From Chamaelirium japonicum (lineage: Eukaryota > Streptophyta > Magnoliopsida > Liliales > Melanthiaceae), in NCBI GenBank assembly GCA_947650365.1, contig OX393555.1:79427995-79491994 (forward strand): 64,000 nt of DNA, written 5' to 3'. The position numbers and the translations under genes are program-made. Below the pieces are notes generated by a model. It did not search any database. It was not told the origin of the DNA and was given only the letters and a program-made list of their open reading frames with translations. The stretch's first letter is position 1. Each line of letters starts with the position of its first letter. Below, piece by piece: positions 41,776 to 55,591 of the stretch.

Positions 41776-43024
41776 CGAATGAATTAGAATGGATCGTACG
41801 AATGAATTTGAATGGATCGTATGAATGAATTAGAATGGATCATACGAATGAATTAGAATGGATACATTCGTGCGAATGAATTAGAATGGATCGTATGAAT
41901 GAATTAGAATGGATCGTATGAATGAATTAGAATGGATACATTCATGGGAATGAATTAGAATAGATTGAATCATACGAATGAATTAGAATGGATCGTATGA
42001 ATGAATTAGAATCGATCGTGCGAATGAATTAGAATGGATCGTACGAATGAATTAGAATGGATACATTCGTGCGAATGAATTAGAATGGATCGTATGAAAG
42101 GATTAGAATGGATCGTATGAATGAATTAGAATGGATCGTACGAATGAATTAGAATGGATCTTATGAATGATCGTATGAATGAATTAGAATGGATCGCACG
42201 TATGAATTAGAATGGATACATTCATGGGAATGAATTAGAATGGATCGTACGAAGGAATTAGAATGGATCGTACGAAGGAATTAGAATGCATACATTCGTG
42301 CAAAAGAGTTAGAATAGATTGTATGAATGAATTAGAATTGATCATACAAATGAATTAGAATGGATCGTACGAATGAATTAGAATTGATCATACGAATGAA
42401 TTAGAATGGATCGTACGAATGAATTAGAATGGATCGTGATAATGAAATAGAATGGATCGTACGAATGAATTAGAATGGATCGTACGAATGAGTAAGAATG
42501 GATCGTACGAATGAAATAGAATGGATCGTACAAATGAATTAGAATGAATCGTGCGAAAGAATTAGATTGGATCATGCGAATGAATTAGAATGGATCGTAC
42601 GAATGAATTACAATGGATACATTCGTGTAAATGAATTAGAATGGATCGTATGAATGAATTAGAATGGATCGTATGAATGAATTCGAATGGATCGTACGTA
42701 TGAATTAGAATGGATCGTACGAATGAATTAGAATGGATCGTATGAATGAATTAGAATGGATCGTACGAAATAATTAGAATGGATCGTACGAAGGAATTAG
42801 AATGGATCGTACGAATGAATTAGAATAGATACATTCATGCAAAAGAATTAGAATGGATTGTATGAACGAATTAGAATGGATCGTACAAATGAATTAGAAT
42901 GGATCATGCGAATGAATTAGAATGGATCGTACGAATGAATTAGAAAAGATTGTGCGATTGAATTAGAATGGATCGTATGAATGAATTAGAATGGATCATA
43001 TGAATGAATTAGAATGGATCGTAC

Positions 43025-44106
43025 GTTCGATCCATTCTATTTCATTCGTACGATCCATTCTTACTCATTCGTTCGATCTATTCTAATTCATTCGTATGAT
43101 CCATTCTAATTCATTCGTACGATCTATTCTAATCCATTCGTACGATCCATTGTAATTCATTAGCACGATCCATTCTAATACATTCGTACGATCCATTCTA
43201 TTTCATTCATACGATCCATTATTACTCATTCGTATGATCTATTCTAATTCATTCGCACGAATGTATCCATTCTAATTCATTTGTACGATCCATTCTAATT
43301 CATTCGCACGATCCATTATAATTCATTCATACGATCCATTCTAATTCATTCGTACGATCAATTCTAATTCATTCGCATGATCCATTCTAATTCATTCATA
43401 CGATCCATTCTAATTCATTCCTACAATGCATTCTAATTCATTCGAACGAATGTATCCATTCTAATTCATTCGTAAGATCCATTCTAATTCATTCGCACGA
43501 TCCATTCTAATTCATTCATACGATCCATTCTAATTAATTCGTACGATCCATTCTAATTCATTAGCACGATCCTTTCTATTTCATTCGTACGATCCATTCT
43601 TACTCATTCGTACGATTCATTCTAATTCATTGGCACGAATGTATCCATTCTAATTCATTCGTATGATCCATTCTAATTCATTCGTACGATCCATTCTAAT
43701 TCATTCATACGATCTATTCTAATTCATTCGTACGATCCATTCTAATTCATTCGCACATTCTATTCTAATTCATTCGTATGATCCATTCTAATTCATTAGC
43801 ACGATCCATTATAATTCATTCGTACGATCCATTCTATTTCATTTGTACGATCCATTCTTACTCATTCGTACGATCCAATCTAATTCATTCGCGCGAATGT
43901 ATCCATTCTAATTCATTCGTACGATCCATTCTAATTCATTCATACGATCCATTCTAATTCATTCGCACAATCTATTCTAATTCATTCGTACGATCCATAC
44001 TAATTCATTAGCACGATTCATTCTAATTTATTCGTACGATCCATTCTATTTCATTCATACGATCCAATATTACTCATTCGTACGATCCATTCTAATTCAT
44101 TCACAT
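43025..44106 (-). repeat. F1 inverted block 3
   Basis: Entered at GGATCGTACGTTCGATCC, the same junction found at 55,587 and 60,647. Contains reversed 189-type cassettes. Confidence 0.88.
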
Positions 44107-44200
44107 GAATTACGAACGAATTACGAATGATCGTGCGAATGAATTAGAATGGATCGTACGAATGAATTAGAATGATCGTGCGAACGAATTACGAATGAAT
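44107..44200 (+). repeat. Atypical GAATTACGAACG stretch
   Basis: After the inverted block the sequence reads GAATTACGAACGAATTACG and truncated GATCGTGCGAACG units before normal monomers resume. I found no other copy in the window. Confidence 0.8.
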
Positions 44201-44249
44201 TAGAATGGATCGTGCGAATGAATTAGAATGGATCGTACGAATGAATTAG

Positions 44250-44596
44250 AATGGATCGTATGAATGAATTAGAATGGATGGTGCGAATGAATTAGAATGG
44301 ATCGTACGAATGAATTAGAATAGAATGGATACATTCGTACGAATGAATTAGAATGGATCATACGAATGAATTAGAATGGATCGTACGAATGAATTAGAAT
44401 AGAATGGATATATTTGTGCGAATGAATTAGAATGGATCGTGCGAATGAATTAGATTGGATCGTGCGAATGAATTAGAATGGATCGTACGAATGAATTAGA
44501 AGGGATACATTCGTACGAAAGAATTAGAATGGATTGTATGAATGAATTAGAATGGATCGTATGAATGAATTAGAATGGATCGTGCGAATGAATTAG
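44250..44596 (+). repeat. 347-bp local tandem duplication, copy 1
   Basis: Anchored by GGATGGTGCG at 44,277 and 44,624. Includes two 33-bp monomers. Confidence 0.82.
44308..44340 (+). repeat. Exemplar 33-bp monomer variant
   Basis: A 28-bp type monomer carrying a second extra pentad (TAGAATAGAATGG instead of TAGAATGG). Lengths 23, 28 and 33 thus differ by 5 bp, matching an underlying GAATG-like pentad. Further copies are seen near 44,400, 44,660, 44,740 and 63,797-63,829. Confidence 0.85.
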
Positions 44597-44900
44597 AATG
44601 GATCGTATGAATGAATTAGAATGGATGGTGCGAATGAATTAGAATGGATCGTACGAATGAATTAGAATAGAATGGATACATTCATACGAATGAATTAGAA
44701 TGGATCATACGAATGAATAAGAATGGATCGTACGAATGAATTAGAATAGAATGGATACATTTGTGCGAATGAATTAGAATGGATCGTGCGAGTGAATTAG
44801 ATTGGATCGTGCGAATGAATTAGAATGGATCGTACGAATGAATTAGAAAGGATACATTCGTGCGAAAGAAATAGAATGGATTGTATGAATGAATTTGAAT
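44597..44900 (+). repeat. 347-bp local tandem duplication, copy 2
   Basis: Second copy, with a few substitutions, for example CGTAC to CATAC after the first 33-bp monomer, and GAGTG for GAATG near 44,790. Confidence 0.82.
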
Positions 44901-46079
44901 GGATCGTACGAAAGTATTAGAATGGATCGTATGAATGAATTAGAATGGATCGTGCGAATGAATTAGAATGGATCGTATGAATGAATTAGAATGGATACAT
45001 TCATGCGAATGAATTAGAATGGATCGTACGAATGAGTAAGAATGGATCGTACGAATGAAATAGAATGGATCGTGCGAATGAATTAGAATTGATCTTGCGA
45101 ATAAATTCGAATAGATCGTGCGAATGAATTAGAATTGATCGTACGAATGAGTAAGAATGGATCATACGAATGAAATAGAATGGATCATATGAATGAAATA
45201 GAATGGATCGTATGAATGAATTAGAATGGATCGTGCGAATGAATTATAATGGATCGTGCGAATGAATTATAATGGATTGTACGAATGAATTAGAATGGAT
45301 CGTATGAATGAATTAGAATAGATCGTATTAATGAATTTGAATGGATCGTACGAATGAATTAGAAGGGATACATTCGTGCGAATGAATTAGAATAGATCAT
45401 ACGAAGGAATTAGGGTGGATCGCACAAATTAATTAGAATAGATACATTCGTGTGAAAGAAATAGAATGGATTGTATGAATGAATTGGAATGGATCGTATG
45501 AATGAATTAGGATGGATCGTTCGAAGGAATTAGAATGGATACATTCGTGCGAAAGAATTAGAAAGGATTGTATGAATGAATTAGAATGGATCGTATGAAT
45601 GAATTAGAATAGATCATGCGAATGAATTAGAATGGATCGTACGAATGAATTTGAATGGATCGTATGAATGAATTAGAATGGATCGTGCGAATGAATTAGA
45701 ATGGATCGAGCGAATGAATTAGAATGGATACATTCCTGCGAATGAATTAGAATGGATCGTACGATGAATTAGAATGGATACATTCGTGCGAATGAATTAG
45801 AATGGATCGTGCTAATGAATTAGAATGGATTGTACGAATGAATTAGAATGTATCATACGAAGGAATTAGGGTGGATCGTACGAATGAATTAGAATGGAAA
45901 CATTCGTGCGAAAGAATTAGAATGGATTATATGAATGAATTAGAATGGATCGTGCAAATGAATTAGAATGGATCGTGCGAATGAATTAGAATGGATCGTA
46001 CGAATGAATTCGAATAGATTGTGCGAATGAATTAGAATGGATCATACGAATGAATTAGAATGGATCGTATGAATGAATT
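44901..46079 (+). repeat. F1 forward run
   Basis: Ordinary forward monomers and cassettes, including two AGGGTGG or AGGATGG cassettes (near 45,413 and 45,860). Confidence 0.85.
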
Positions 46080-47733
46080 AGCATGATCCATTCTAATTCT
46101 TTCGCACGAATGTATCCATTCAAATTCATTCGTACGATCCATTCTAATTCATTCATACGATCCATTCTAATTCATTCGTACGATCCATTCTAATTCATTT
46201 GTACAATCCATTCTAATTCATTCGCATGAATGTTTCCATTCTAATTCTTTCGTACAATCCATTCTAATTCATTCGCACGATCCAATCTAATTCATTCGCA
46301 CAATCCATTCTAATTCATTCGTACGATCCATTCTATTTCATTCGTACGATCCATTCTTACTCATTCGTACGATCCATACTAATTCATTTTCACGAATGTA
46401 CCCATTCTAATTCATTCGTACGATCCCTTCTAATTCACTTCCACGATCCATTCTAATTCATTCATACGATCCATTCTAATTCATTCGTACGATCCATTCT
46501 AATTTATTCGTACGATCCATTCTAATTCATTCATACGATCCATTCTAATTCATACGATCCATTCTAATTCATTCATACGATCCATTCAATTTTATTCGTA
46601 TGATCCATTCTATTTCATTCATACGATCCATTCTATTTCGTTCGTACGATCCATTCTTACTCATTCGTACGATCCAATCTAATTTATTCGCACGATCCAA
46701 TCATAATCATTCGTACGATCCATTCTAATTCATTCGTACGATCCATTCTATTTTATTCGTACGATCCATTCTTACTCATTCGTACGATCAATTCTAATTC
46801 ATTCGCACGAATGTATCCATTCTAATTCATTCGTACGATCCATTCTAATTCATTCACACGATCCATTCTAATTCATTCATACGATCCATTCTAATTCATT
46901 CGTACGATCCATTCTAATTCATTCATACAATCCATTCTAATTCTTTTGCACGAATGTATCCATTCTAATTCATTCGTACGATCCATTCTAATTCATTCGC
47001 ACGATCCATTCTAATTCATTCATATGATGCATTCTAATTCATTTGTACGATCCATTCTAATTCATACATACGATTCATTCGAATTCATTCATACGATCCA
47101 TTCTAATTCATTCATACGATCCATTCTAATTCATTCGCACGAATGTATCCATTCTAATTCATTCGTACGATCCATTCTAATTCATTCGCAAGATCCAATC
47201 TAATTCAATCGCACGATCCATTCTAATTCATTCGTACGATCCATTCTATTTCATTCGTACGATCCATTCTTACTCATTCGTACAATCCATTCTAATTCAT
47301 TCGCACGAATGTATCCATTCTAATTCATTCGTACGATCCATTCTAATCCATTCGCACGATCTATTCTAATTCATTCATACGATCCATTCTAATTCATTCG
47401 TACGATCCATTCTAATTCATTCATACGATCTATTCTATTTCATTCGTACGATCTATTCTTACTCATTCGTACGATCCATTCTAATTCATTCGCACGAATG
47501 TATCCATTCTAATTCATTCGTACGATCCATTCTAATTCATTCACACGATCCATTCTAATTCATCGCACGATCCATTCTTATTCATTCGTACGATCCATTT
47601 TAATTCATTAGCATGATCCATTCTAATTCATTCGTACGATCCATTGTATTTTATTCGTACGATCCATTTTTACTCATTCGTACGATCCATTCGAATTCAT
47701 TCGCACGAATGTATCCATTCTAATTCATTCGTA
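46080..47733 (-). repeat. F1 inverted block 4, 1.65 kb
   Basis: Long inverted run with repeated canonical cassette markers. It ends at TTCATTCGTATGG, the same junction as 35,451, which places it at the F1/F2 boundary. Confidence 0.88.
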
Positions 47734-48121
47734 TGGATCGTACGAATGAATTAGAATAGATTGTGCGAATGAATTAGAATGGATTGTATGAATGAATTAG
47801 AATGGATCGTGCTAATGAATTAGAATGGATCGTACGAATGAATTAGAATAGATTGTGCGAATGAATTAGAATGGATCGTACGAATGAATTAGAATGGATA
47901 CATTCGTGCGAATGAATTTGAAGGGATCGTACGAATGAATTAGAATGGATGCATTCATGGGAATGAATTAGAATGGATCATACGAAGGAATTAGAATGGA
48001 TCATACGAATGAAATAGAATGGATCGTATGAATGAATTAGAATGGATCGTGCAAATAAATTAGAATGGATCATATGAATGAGTAAGAATGGATCGTACGA
48101 ATGAAATAGAATGGATCGTAC

Positions 48122-48512
48122 GTACAATCCATTCTAATTCATTCATACGATCCATTCTAATTCATTCGCACGAATGTATCCATTCTAATTCCTTCGTACG
48201 GTCCAATCTAATTCATTCGCACGATCCATTCTAATTCATTCGTATGATCCATTCTATTTCATTCTTACGATCCATTCTTACTCATTCGTACGATCCATTC
48301 TAATTCATTCGCACGAATGTATCCATTATAATTCATTCGTACGATCCATTCTAATTCATTCGCACGATCCATTCTAATTCATTCGTACGATCCATTCTAA
48401 TTCATTCGCACGATCCATTCTAATTCATTCATACGATCCATTCTAATTCATTCGCACGATTGTATCAATTCTAATTCATTCGTACGATCCATTCTTACTC
48501 ATTCGTATGATC
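48122..48512 (-). repeat. F2 inverted block 1
   Basis: Counterpart of 35,839-36,229, with the same CGTACGTACAATCC entry. Confidence 0.88.
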
Positions 48513-50354
48513 GAATGAATTAGAATGGATCCTATGAATAAATTAGATTGGATCGTATGAATGAATTAGAATGGATCGTACGTATGAATTAGAATAGATC
48601 GTACGAATGAATAAGAATGAAGGAATTAGAATGGATCGTAAGAATGAATTAGAATAGATTGTGTGAATGAATTAGAATGGATCGTACGAATTAATAAGAA
48701 TAAAGGAATTAGAATGGATCGTACGAATGAATTAGAATAAATTGTGCGAATGAATTAGAATGGATCCTACGAATGAGTAAGAATGGATCGTACGAATGAA
48801 ATAGTGAATGAATTAGAATAGATCGTGCTAATGAATTAGAATGGATCGTACGAATGAATTAGATTGTGTGAATGAATTAGAATGGATCGTACGAATGAAT
48901 TAGAATGGATACATTCCTGCGAATGAATTAGAATGGATCGTACGGATAAGTAAGAATAGATCATACGAATGAAATAGAATGGATCGTACGAATGAATTAG
49001 AGTCAATCGTGCTAATGAATTAGAATAGATCGTACGAATGAATTAGAATAGATTGTGCGAATGAATTAGAATGGATCGTATGAATGAATTCGAATGGATC
49101 GTACGAATGAATTAGAATGGATCATACGAATGAAATATAATGGATCGTATGAATGAATTAGAATGGATCGTATGAATTAGAATGGATCGTATGAATGAAT
49201 TAGAATGGATCGTGCTAATGAATTAGAATAGATCATATGAATGAATTAGAATGGATCGTACGAATGGATTAGAATAGATTGTGCAAAAGAATTAGAATGG
49301 ATCATACGAATGAATGGATCGTACGAATGAATTTGAATGGATACATTCGTGCGAATGAATTAGAATGGATCGTACGAATGAGTAAGAATGGAACGTATGA
49401 ATGAAATAGAATGGATCTTACGAATTAGAATGGATCGTATGAATGAATTAGAATGGATTGTGCTAATGAATTAGAATGGATCGTACGAATAAATTAGAAT
49501 GGATCGCACGAATGAATTAGAATAGTTTGTGCGAAGGAATTAGAATGGATCGTACGAATGAATGGATCATACGAAGGAATTAGAATGGATCATACGAATG
49601 AAATACATTGGATCGTACGAAGGAATTAGAATGGATCGTACGAAGGAATTAGATCGGATCGTACGAATAAAGTAGAATGGATACATTCGTGCAAAAGGAT
49701 TAGAATAGATTGTATGAATGAATTAGAATGGATCGTGCAAATGAATTAGAATGGATCGTGCGAATGAATTAGAATGGATCGTACGAAGGAATTAGAATGG
49801 ATCATACTAATGAATTAGATTAGATCGTATGAATGAATTAGAATGGATCGTGCAAATGAATTACAATGGATCGTACGAATGGATTAGAATGGATCGTATG
49901 AATGAATTAGAATGGATCGTGTGAATGAATTAGAATGGATCGTATGAATTAATTAGAATGGATCGTATGAATGAATTAGATTAGATCGTATTAATGAATT
50001 AGAATGGATCGTACGTATGAATTAGAATAGATACATTCATGGAAATGAATTAGAATGGATCGTACAAATGAATTAGAATGGATCGTATGAATAAATTAGA
50101 ATGAATCGTGCTAATGAATTAGAATGGATCGTATAAATGAATTAGAATAGATTGTGCGAATGAATTAGAATGGATCGTACGAATGAATTAGAATGGATAC
50201 ATTCGTGCGAATGAATGAGAATGGATCGTATGAATGAATTAGATTGGATCGTACGAATGAGTAAGAATGGATCATACGAATGAAATAGAATGGATCGTAC
50301 GAATGAATTAGAATGGATCGTGCTAATGAATTAGAATGGATCGTACGAATGAAT

Positions 50355-50406
50355 CCATTCTAATTCATACGATCCATTCTAATTCATTCTAATTCTTTCA
50401 TATGAT
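50355..50406 (-). repeat. F2 short inverted block
   Basis: Counterpart of 38,181-38,229. Confidence 0.83.
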
Positions 50407-50647
50407 CGTACGAATGAATAAGAATGGATCGTACAAATGAAATAGAATGGATCGTACGAATCAATTAGAATGAATCGTGCTAATGAATTAGAATGGATCG
50501 TACGAATAAATTAGAATAGATTGTGCGAATGAATTAGAATGGATCGTACGAATGAATTAGAATGGATCGTATGAATGAATTAGAATGGATCGTACGAATG
50601 AATTAGAATGGACCGCACAAAGAAATGAATTAGAATGGATACATTCG

Positions 50648-50986
50648 TACAATCCATTCTAATTCATTCGTACGATCCATTCTAATTCATTTGTACGATC
50701 CATTCTAATTCATTCATACGATCGATTCTAATTCATATTCATTCGTACGATCCATTCTAATTCATTCGTACGATCCATTCTAATTCATTCGTAAGATCCA
50801 CTCTAATTCATTCGCAAGATCCATTCTAATTCATTCGTACGATCCATTCTAATTCATACGTACAATCTATTCTAATTCATTCGTACGATCCATTCTAATT
50901 CATTAGCACGATCCATTCTAATTCATTCGTACGATCAATTCTATTTCATTCGTACGATCCATTCTTACTCATTCGTACGATCCATT
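50648..50986 (-). repeat. F2 inverted block 2
   Basis: Shorter counterpart of 38,497-39,087. Ends at GATCCATTC|AAGAATGG, the left edge of the G duplication. Confidence 0.87.
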
Positions 50987-51170
50987 CAAGAATGGATCGT
51001 GTGAATGATTTAGAATGGATCGAACGAATGAATTAGAATAGATCGTACGAATGAATTAGAATGGATCGTACGAATGAATATGAATTAGAATGGATCGTAT
51101 GAATAAATTAGAATGGATCGTACGAATGAATTAGAATGGATCGTACGAATGAATTAGAATGGATTGTACG

Positions 51171-51288
51171 AATATATCCATTCTAATTCATTCCTTTGTG
51201 CGATCCATTCTAATTCATTAGCACGATCCATTCTAATTCATTCGTGATCCATTCTAATCATTCGCACGAATGGATCTTACTCATTCAT
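51171..51288 (-). repeat. G1 short inverted block
   Basis: Contains CATTCCTTTGTGCG at 51,189. Has CGTGATCC where G2 has CGTACGATCC, the only indel seen between the copies. Confidence 0.88.
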
Positions 51289-51813
51289 AAATTAGAATGG
51301 ATCATACGAATGAATTAGAATGGATCATATGAAAGAATTAGTTTGGATCATGCGAATGAATTAGAATGGATCGTACGAATGACTTAGAATGGATACATTC
51401 GTGCGAATGAATTAGAATGGATCGTATGAATGAATTAAAATGGATTGTATGAATGAATTCGAATGGATCGTACGTATGAATTAGAATGGATCGTACGAAT
51501 GAATTAGAATGGATCGTATGAATGATTTAGAATAGATCGTACGAAAAAATTAGAATGGATTGTACGAAGGAATTTGAATGGATCGTACGAATGAATTAGA
51601 ATGGATACATTCGTGCAAAAGAATTAGAATGGATTGTATGAATGAATTAGAATGGATTGTTCAAATGAATTAGAATGGATCGTGCAAATGAATTAGAATG
51701 GATCGCACGAATGAATTAGAATAGATTGTGCGAATGAATTAGAATGGATCGTACGAATGAATTAGAATGGATACATTCGTGCGAATGAATTAGAATGGAT
51801 CGTATGAATGAAT

Positions 51814-51843
51814 TAGAATGGATCGTACGTACGATCCATTCTA
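51814..51843. repeat. 30-bp perfect palindrome at a switch (G1)
   Basis: Fully self-complementary, centred at 51,828/51,829 on GTACGTAC, with arms ending TAGAATGG and CCATTCTA. Beyond it the inverted repeat continues with few mismatches. Confidence 0.93.
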
Positions 51844-52610
51844 TTTCATTTGTACGATCCATTCTTACTCATTCGTACGATCCATTCTAATTCATTCACA
51901 TGATCCATTCTAATTCATTCATATGATCCATTCTAATTCATTCGTATGATCCATTCTAATTCATTCATACGATCCATTCTAATTCTTTCGCACGAATGTA
52001 TCCATTCTAATTCATTCGTACAATCCACCCTAATTCCTTCGTATGATCCATTCTAATTCATTCGCACGAATGTATCCATTTTAATTCATTCATACGATAC
52101 ATTCTAATTTATTCGTACGATCCATTCTAATTCATTCGCACGATCCATTCTAATTCATTCATACGATCCAATCTAATTCATTCATACGATCCATTCTAAT
52201 TCATTCGCACGAATGTATCCATTCTAATTCATTCATACGATCCATTCTAATTCATTCGCACGATCCAATCTAATTCATTCATACGATCCATTCTAATTCA
52301 TTCGTACGATCCATTCTAATTCATTCGCACAAATGTATCCATTCTAATTCATTCGCACGATCTATTCTAATTCATTCGCACGATCCATTCTAATTCATTC
52401 ATACGATCCATTCTTGCTCATTCGTATGATCCATTCTAATTCATACAATCTAATTCATTCATACGATCCATTCTAATTCATTCGCATGAATGTATCCATT
52501 CTAATTCATTCGTACGATCCATTCTAATTCATTCGCACGATCCATTCTGATTCATTCATACGATCCATTCTAATTCATTCGTACGGTCCATTCTAATTCA
52601 TTCGCATGAT
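51829..52610 (-). repeat. G1 inverted block, 0.78 kb
   Basis: Inverted cassettes ending at GCATGATC|ATTAGAATGG. Confidence 0.9.
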
Positions 52611-53509
52611 CATTAGAATGGATCGTGCGAATGAATTAGAATGGATCGTACGAATGAATTAGAATGGATACATTCGTGCGAATGAATTAGAATGGATCGT
52701 ACGAATGAAATAGAATGGATCGTATGAATTAATTCGAATGGATCGTACGAATGAATTAGAATGGATACATTCGTGCGAATGAATTAGAATGGATCATACG
52801 AAGGAATTAGAATGGATCGTATGAATGAATTAGAATGGATCGTGCGAATGAATTAGAATGTATCGTATGAATGAATTAGAATGTATCGTGCGAATGAATT
52901 AGAATGGATCGTACGAATGAATTAGAATAGATCGTATGAATGAATTAGAATGGATCGTATGAATGAATTTGATTGGATCGTGAAAATGAATTAGAATGGA
53001 TCGAACGAATGAATTAGAATGGATACATTCGTGCGAATGAATTAGAATGGATCGTACGAATGAAATAGAATGGATCGTATGAATGAATTCGAATGGATCG
53101 TACGAATGAATTAGAATGGATACATTCGTGCGAATGAATTTGAATGGATCAAACGAAGGAATTAGAATGGATCGTATGAATGAATTAGAATGGATCGTAC
53201 GAATGAATTAGAATGTATCATATGAATGAATTAGAATGTATCGTGCGAATGAATTAGAATGGATCGTACGAATGAATTAGAATAGATCGTATGAATGAAT
53301 TAGAATGGATCGTACGAATGAATTCGAATGGATCGTACGAATGAATTAGAATGGATACATTCGTGCGAATGAATTAGAATGGATCATACGAAGGAATTAG
53401 GGTGGATCGTACGGAAGAATTAGAATGGATACATTCGTGCGAAAGAATTAGAATGGATTGTATGAATGAATTAGATTGGATCATATGAATGAATTAGAAT
53501 GGATCGTGC

Positions 53510-53532
53510 GAATGAATTAGAATGGATCGTAC
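53510..53532 (+). repeat. Exemplar 23-bp monomer
   Basis: A perfect consensus monomer: 10-bp half GAATGAATTA then 13-bp half GAATGGATCGTAC. The two halves share GAATG(A/G)AT, so the monomer looks like an old dimer of 10-13 bp units. The junction to the next monomer creates the 8-bp palindrome TCGTACGA, which includes CGTACG, plus a GATC site. Both CpGs fall in that palindrome. Confidence 0.95.
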
Positions 53533-53560
53533 GAATGAATTAGAATGGATACATTCGTGC
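53533..53560 (+). repeat. Exemplar 28-bp monomer variant (+ACATT)
   Basis: Same as the 23-bp monomer but with ACATT inserted after GGAT, ending in CGTGC. With the next monomer it makes the near-palindrome CATTCGTGCGAATG: two 6-bp arms around a 2-bp centre. This variant is the spacer mark of the array and appears every 23n+28 bp. Sub-variants end CATGGG, CATGC, TTGTGC or CGTGCAAAA and tag particular cassettes. Confidence 0.95.
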
Positions 53561-53721
53561 GAATGAATTAGAATGGATCGTACGAATGAGTAAGAATGGA
53601 TCATACGAATGAAATAGAATGGATCGTACGAATGAATTAGAATGGATCATGCTAATGAATTAGAATGGATCGTACGAATGAATTAGAATAGATTGTGCGA
53701 AAGAATTAGAATGGATCGTAC
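53533..53721 (+). repeat. Canonical 189-bp eight-monomer cassette
   Basis: A clean example far from units A-D: one 28-bp monomer followed by seven 23-bp monomers, with GAGTAAG, GAAATAG, CATGCTAATG and AGATTGTGC in the standard order. The same order in A, B, C and G2 shows the cassette is an ancestral higher-order unit, not a chance spacing. Confidence 0.9.
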
Positions 53722-54115
53722 GAATGAATTAGAATGGATACATTCGTGCGAATGAATTAGAATGGATCGTATGAATGAATTAGATTGAATCATATGAATG
53801 AATTAGAATGGATCGTACGTATGAATTAGAATGGATACATTCATGGGAATGAATTATAATGGATCGTATGAAGGAATTAGAATGGATCATACGAATGAAA
53901 TAGAATGGATCATATGAATGAATTAGAATGGATCGTATGTATGAATTAGAATGGATCGTATGAATGAATTAGAATGGATCGTGCGAATGAATTAAAATGG
54001 ATCGTACGAATGAATTAGAATGGATACATTCGTGCGAAAGAATTAGAATGGATTGTATGAATGAATTAGAATGGATCGAATGAATGAATTAGAATGGATC
54101 GTGCAAATGAATTAG

Positions 54116-54340
54116 ATTGGATCTTATGTATGAATTAGAATGAATTAGAATGTATTAGGAATTAGAATGGATCATACAAATGAATTTGAATGGACCATAT
54201 GAATGAATTAGAATGGATCGTACGAATGGATTAGAATGTATTCTAATTAGAATGGATCGTGCGAATGACTGAATTAGAATAGATTGTGCGAATGAATTAG
54301 AATGAATTCCTTCGCATGAATGTATCCATACGAATGAATT
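54116..54340. repeat. Irregular island, G1 copy
   Basis: Counterpart of 41,575: TTAGAATGTATTAGG at 54,145, TGTATTCTAATTAGAATGG near 54,237, and a one-unit inversion at 54,306-54,330. Confidence 0.83.
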
Positions 54341-55591
54341 AGAATGGATCGTACGAATGAATTAGAATGGATCGTATAAATGAATAAGAATGGATCATAC
54401 GAATGAATTAGAATGGATACATTCGTGCAAATGAATTAGAATGGATCGTATGAATGAATTAGAATGGATCGTATGAATGAATTAGAATGGCTACATTCAT
54501 GGGAATGAATTAGAATAGATTGGATAGTACGAATGAATTAGAATGGTTCGTATGAATGAATTAGAATGGATCGTGCGAAGGAATTAGAATGGATCGTACG
54601 AATGAATTTGAATGGATACATTCGTGCGAATGAATTAGAATGGATTGTACGAATGAATTAGAATGGATCTTATGAATGAATTAGAATGTATCGTACGAAT
54701 GAATTAGAATGGATCGTATGAATGAATTAGAATGGATCGTACGTATGAATTAGAATGGATACATTCATGGGAATAAATTAGAATAGATCGTACGAAGGAA
54801 TTAGAATTGATCGTACGAAAGAATTAGAATGGATCATACAAAGGAATTAGAATAGATCATACGAATGAATTAGAATGCATACATTAATGCAAAAGAATTA
54901 GAATGGATCGTACAAATGAATTAGAATGGATCGTACAAATGAATTAGAATGGATCATACGAATGAATTAGAATGGATCGTATGAATAAATTAGAATGGAT
55001 CGTGCTAATGAAATAGAATGGATCGTACGAATGAATTTGAATAGCTCGTACGAATGAGTAATAATGGATCGTACGAATGAAATAGAATGGATCCTACAAA
55101 TAAATTAGAATGGATCGTGCGAAAGAATTAGATTGGATCATGCGAATGAATTAGAATGGATCGTACGAATGAATTAGAATGGATACATTCGTGTGAATGA
55201 ATTAGAATGGATCGTATGAATGAATTAGAATGGATCGTATAAATAAATTCAAATGGATCGTACGTATGAATTAGAATGAATCGTACGAATGAATTAGAAT
55301 GGATCGTATGAATGAATTAGAATGGATCGTACGAAGGAATTAGAATGGATCGTAGGAATGAATTAGAATGGATCGTACAAAAGAATTAGAATGGATTATA
55401 TGAATGAATTAGAATGGATCATACAAAAGAATTAGAATGGATCGTGCAAATAAATTAGAATGGATGGTATGAATGAATTAGAATAGATTGTGTGAATGAA
55501 TTAGATTTGATCGTATGATTAAATTAGAATGGATACATTCGTGCGAATGAATTAGAATGGATCGAATGAATGAATTAGAATGGATCGTACG

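Larger units (their letters stand above)
35451..47733. repeat. Duplicated segment F1 (about 12.2 kb)
   Basis: First copy of a very large duplication. Matching landmarks in F2: 35,451 to 47,734 (offset 12,283), 38,181 to 50,355 (12,174), 39,311 to 51,189 (11,878), 41,591 to 54,146 (12,555) and 43,021 to 55,587 (12,566). The offset changes show indels of a few hundred bp. It is more diverged from F2 than E1 is from E2. Confidence 0.8.
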
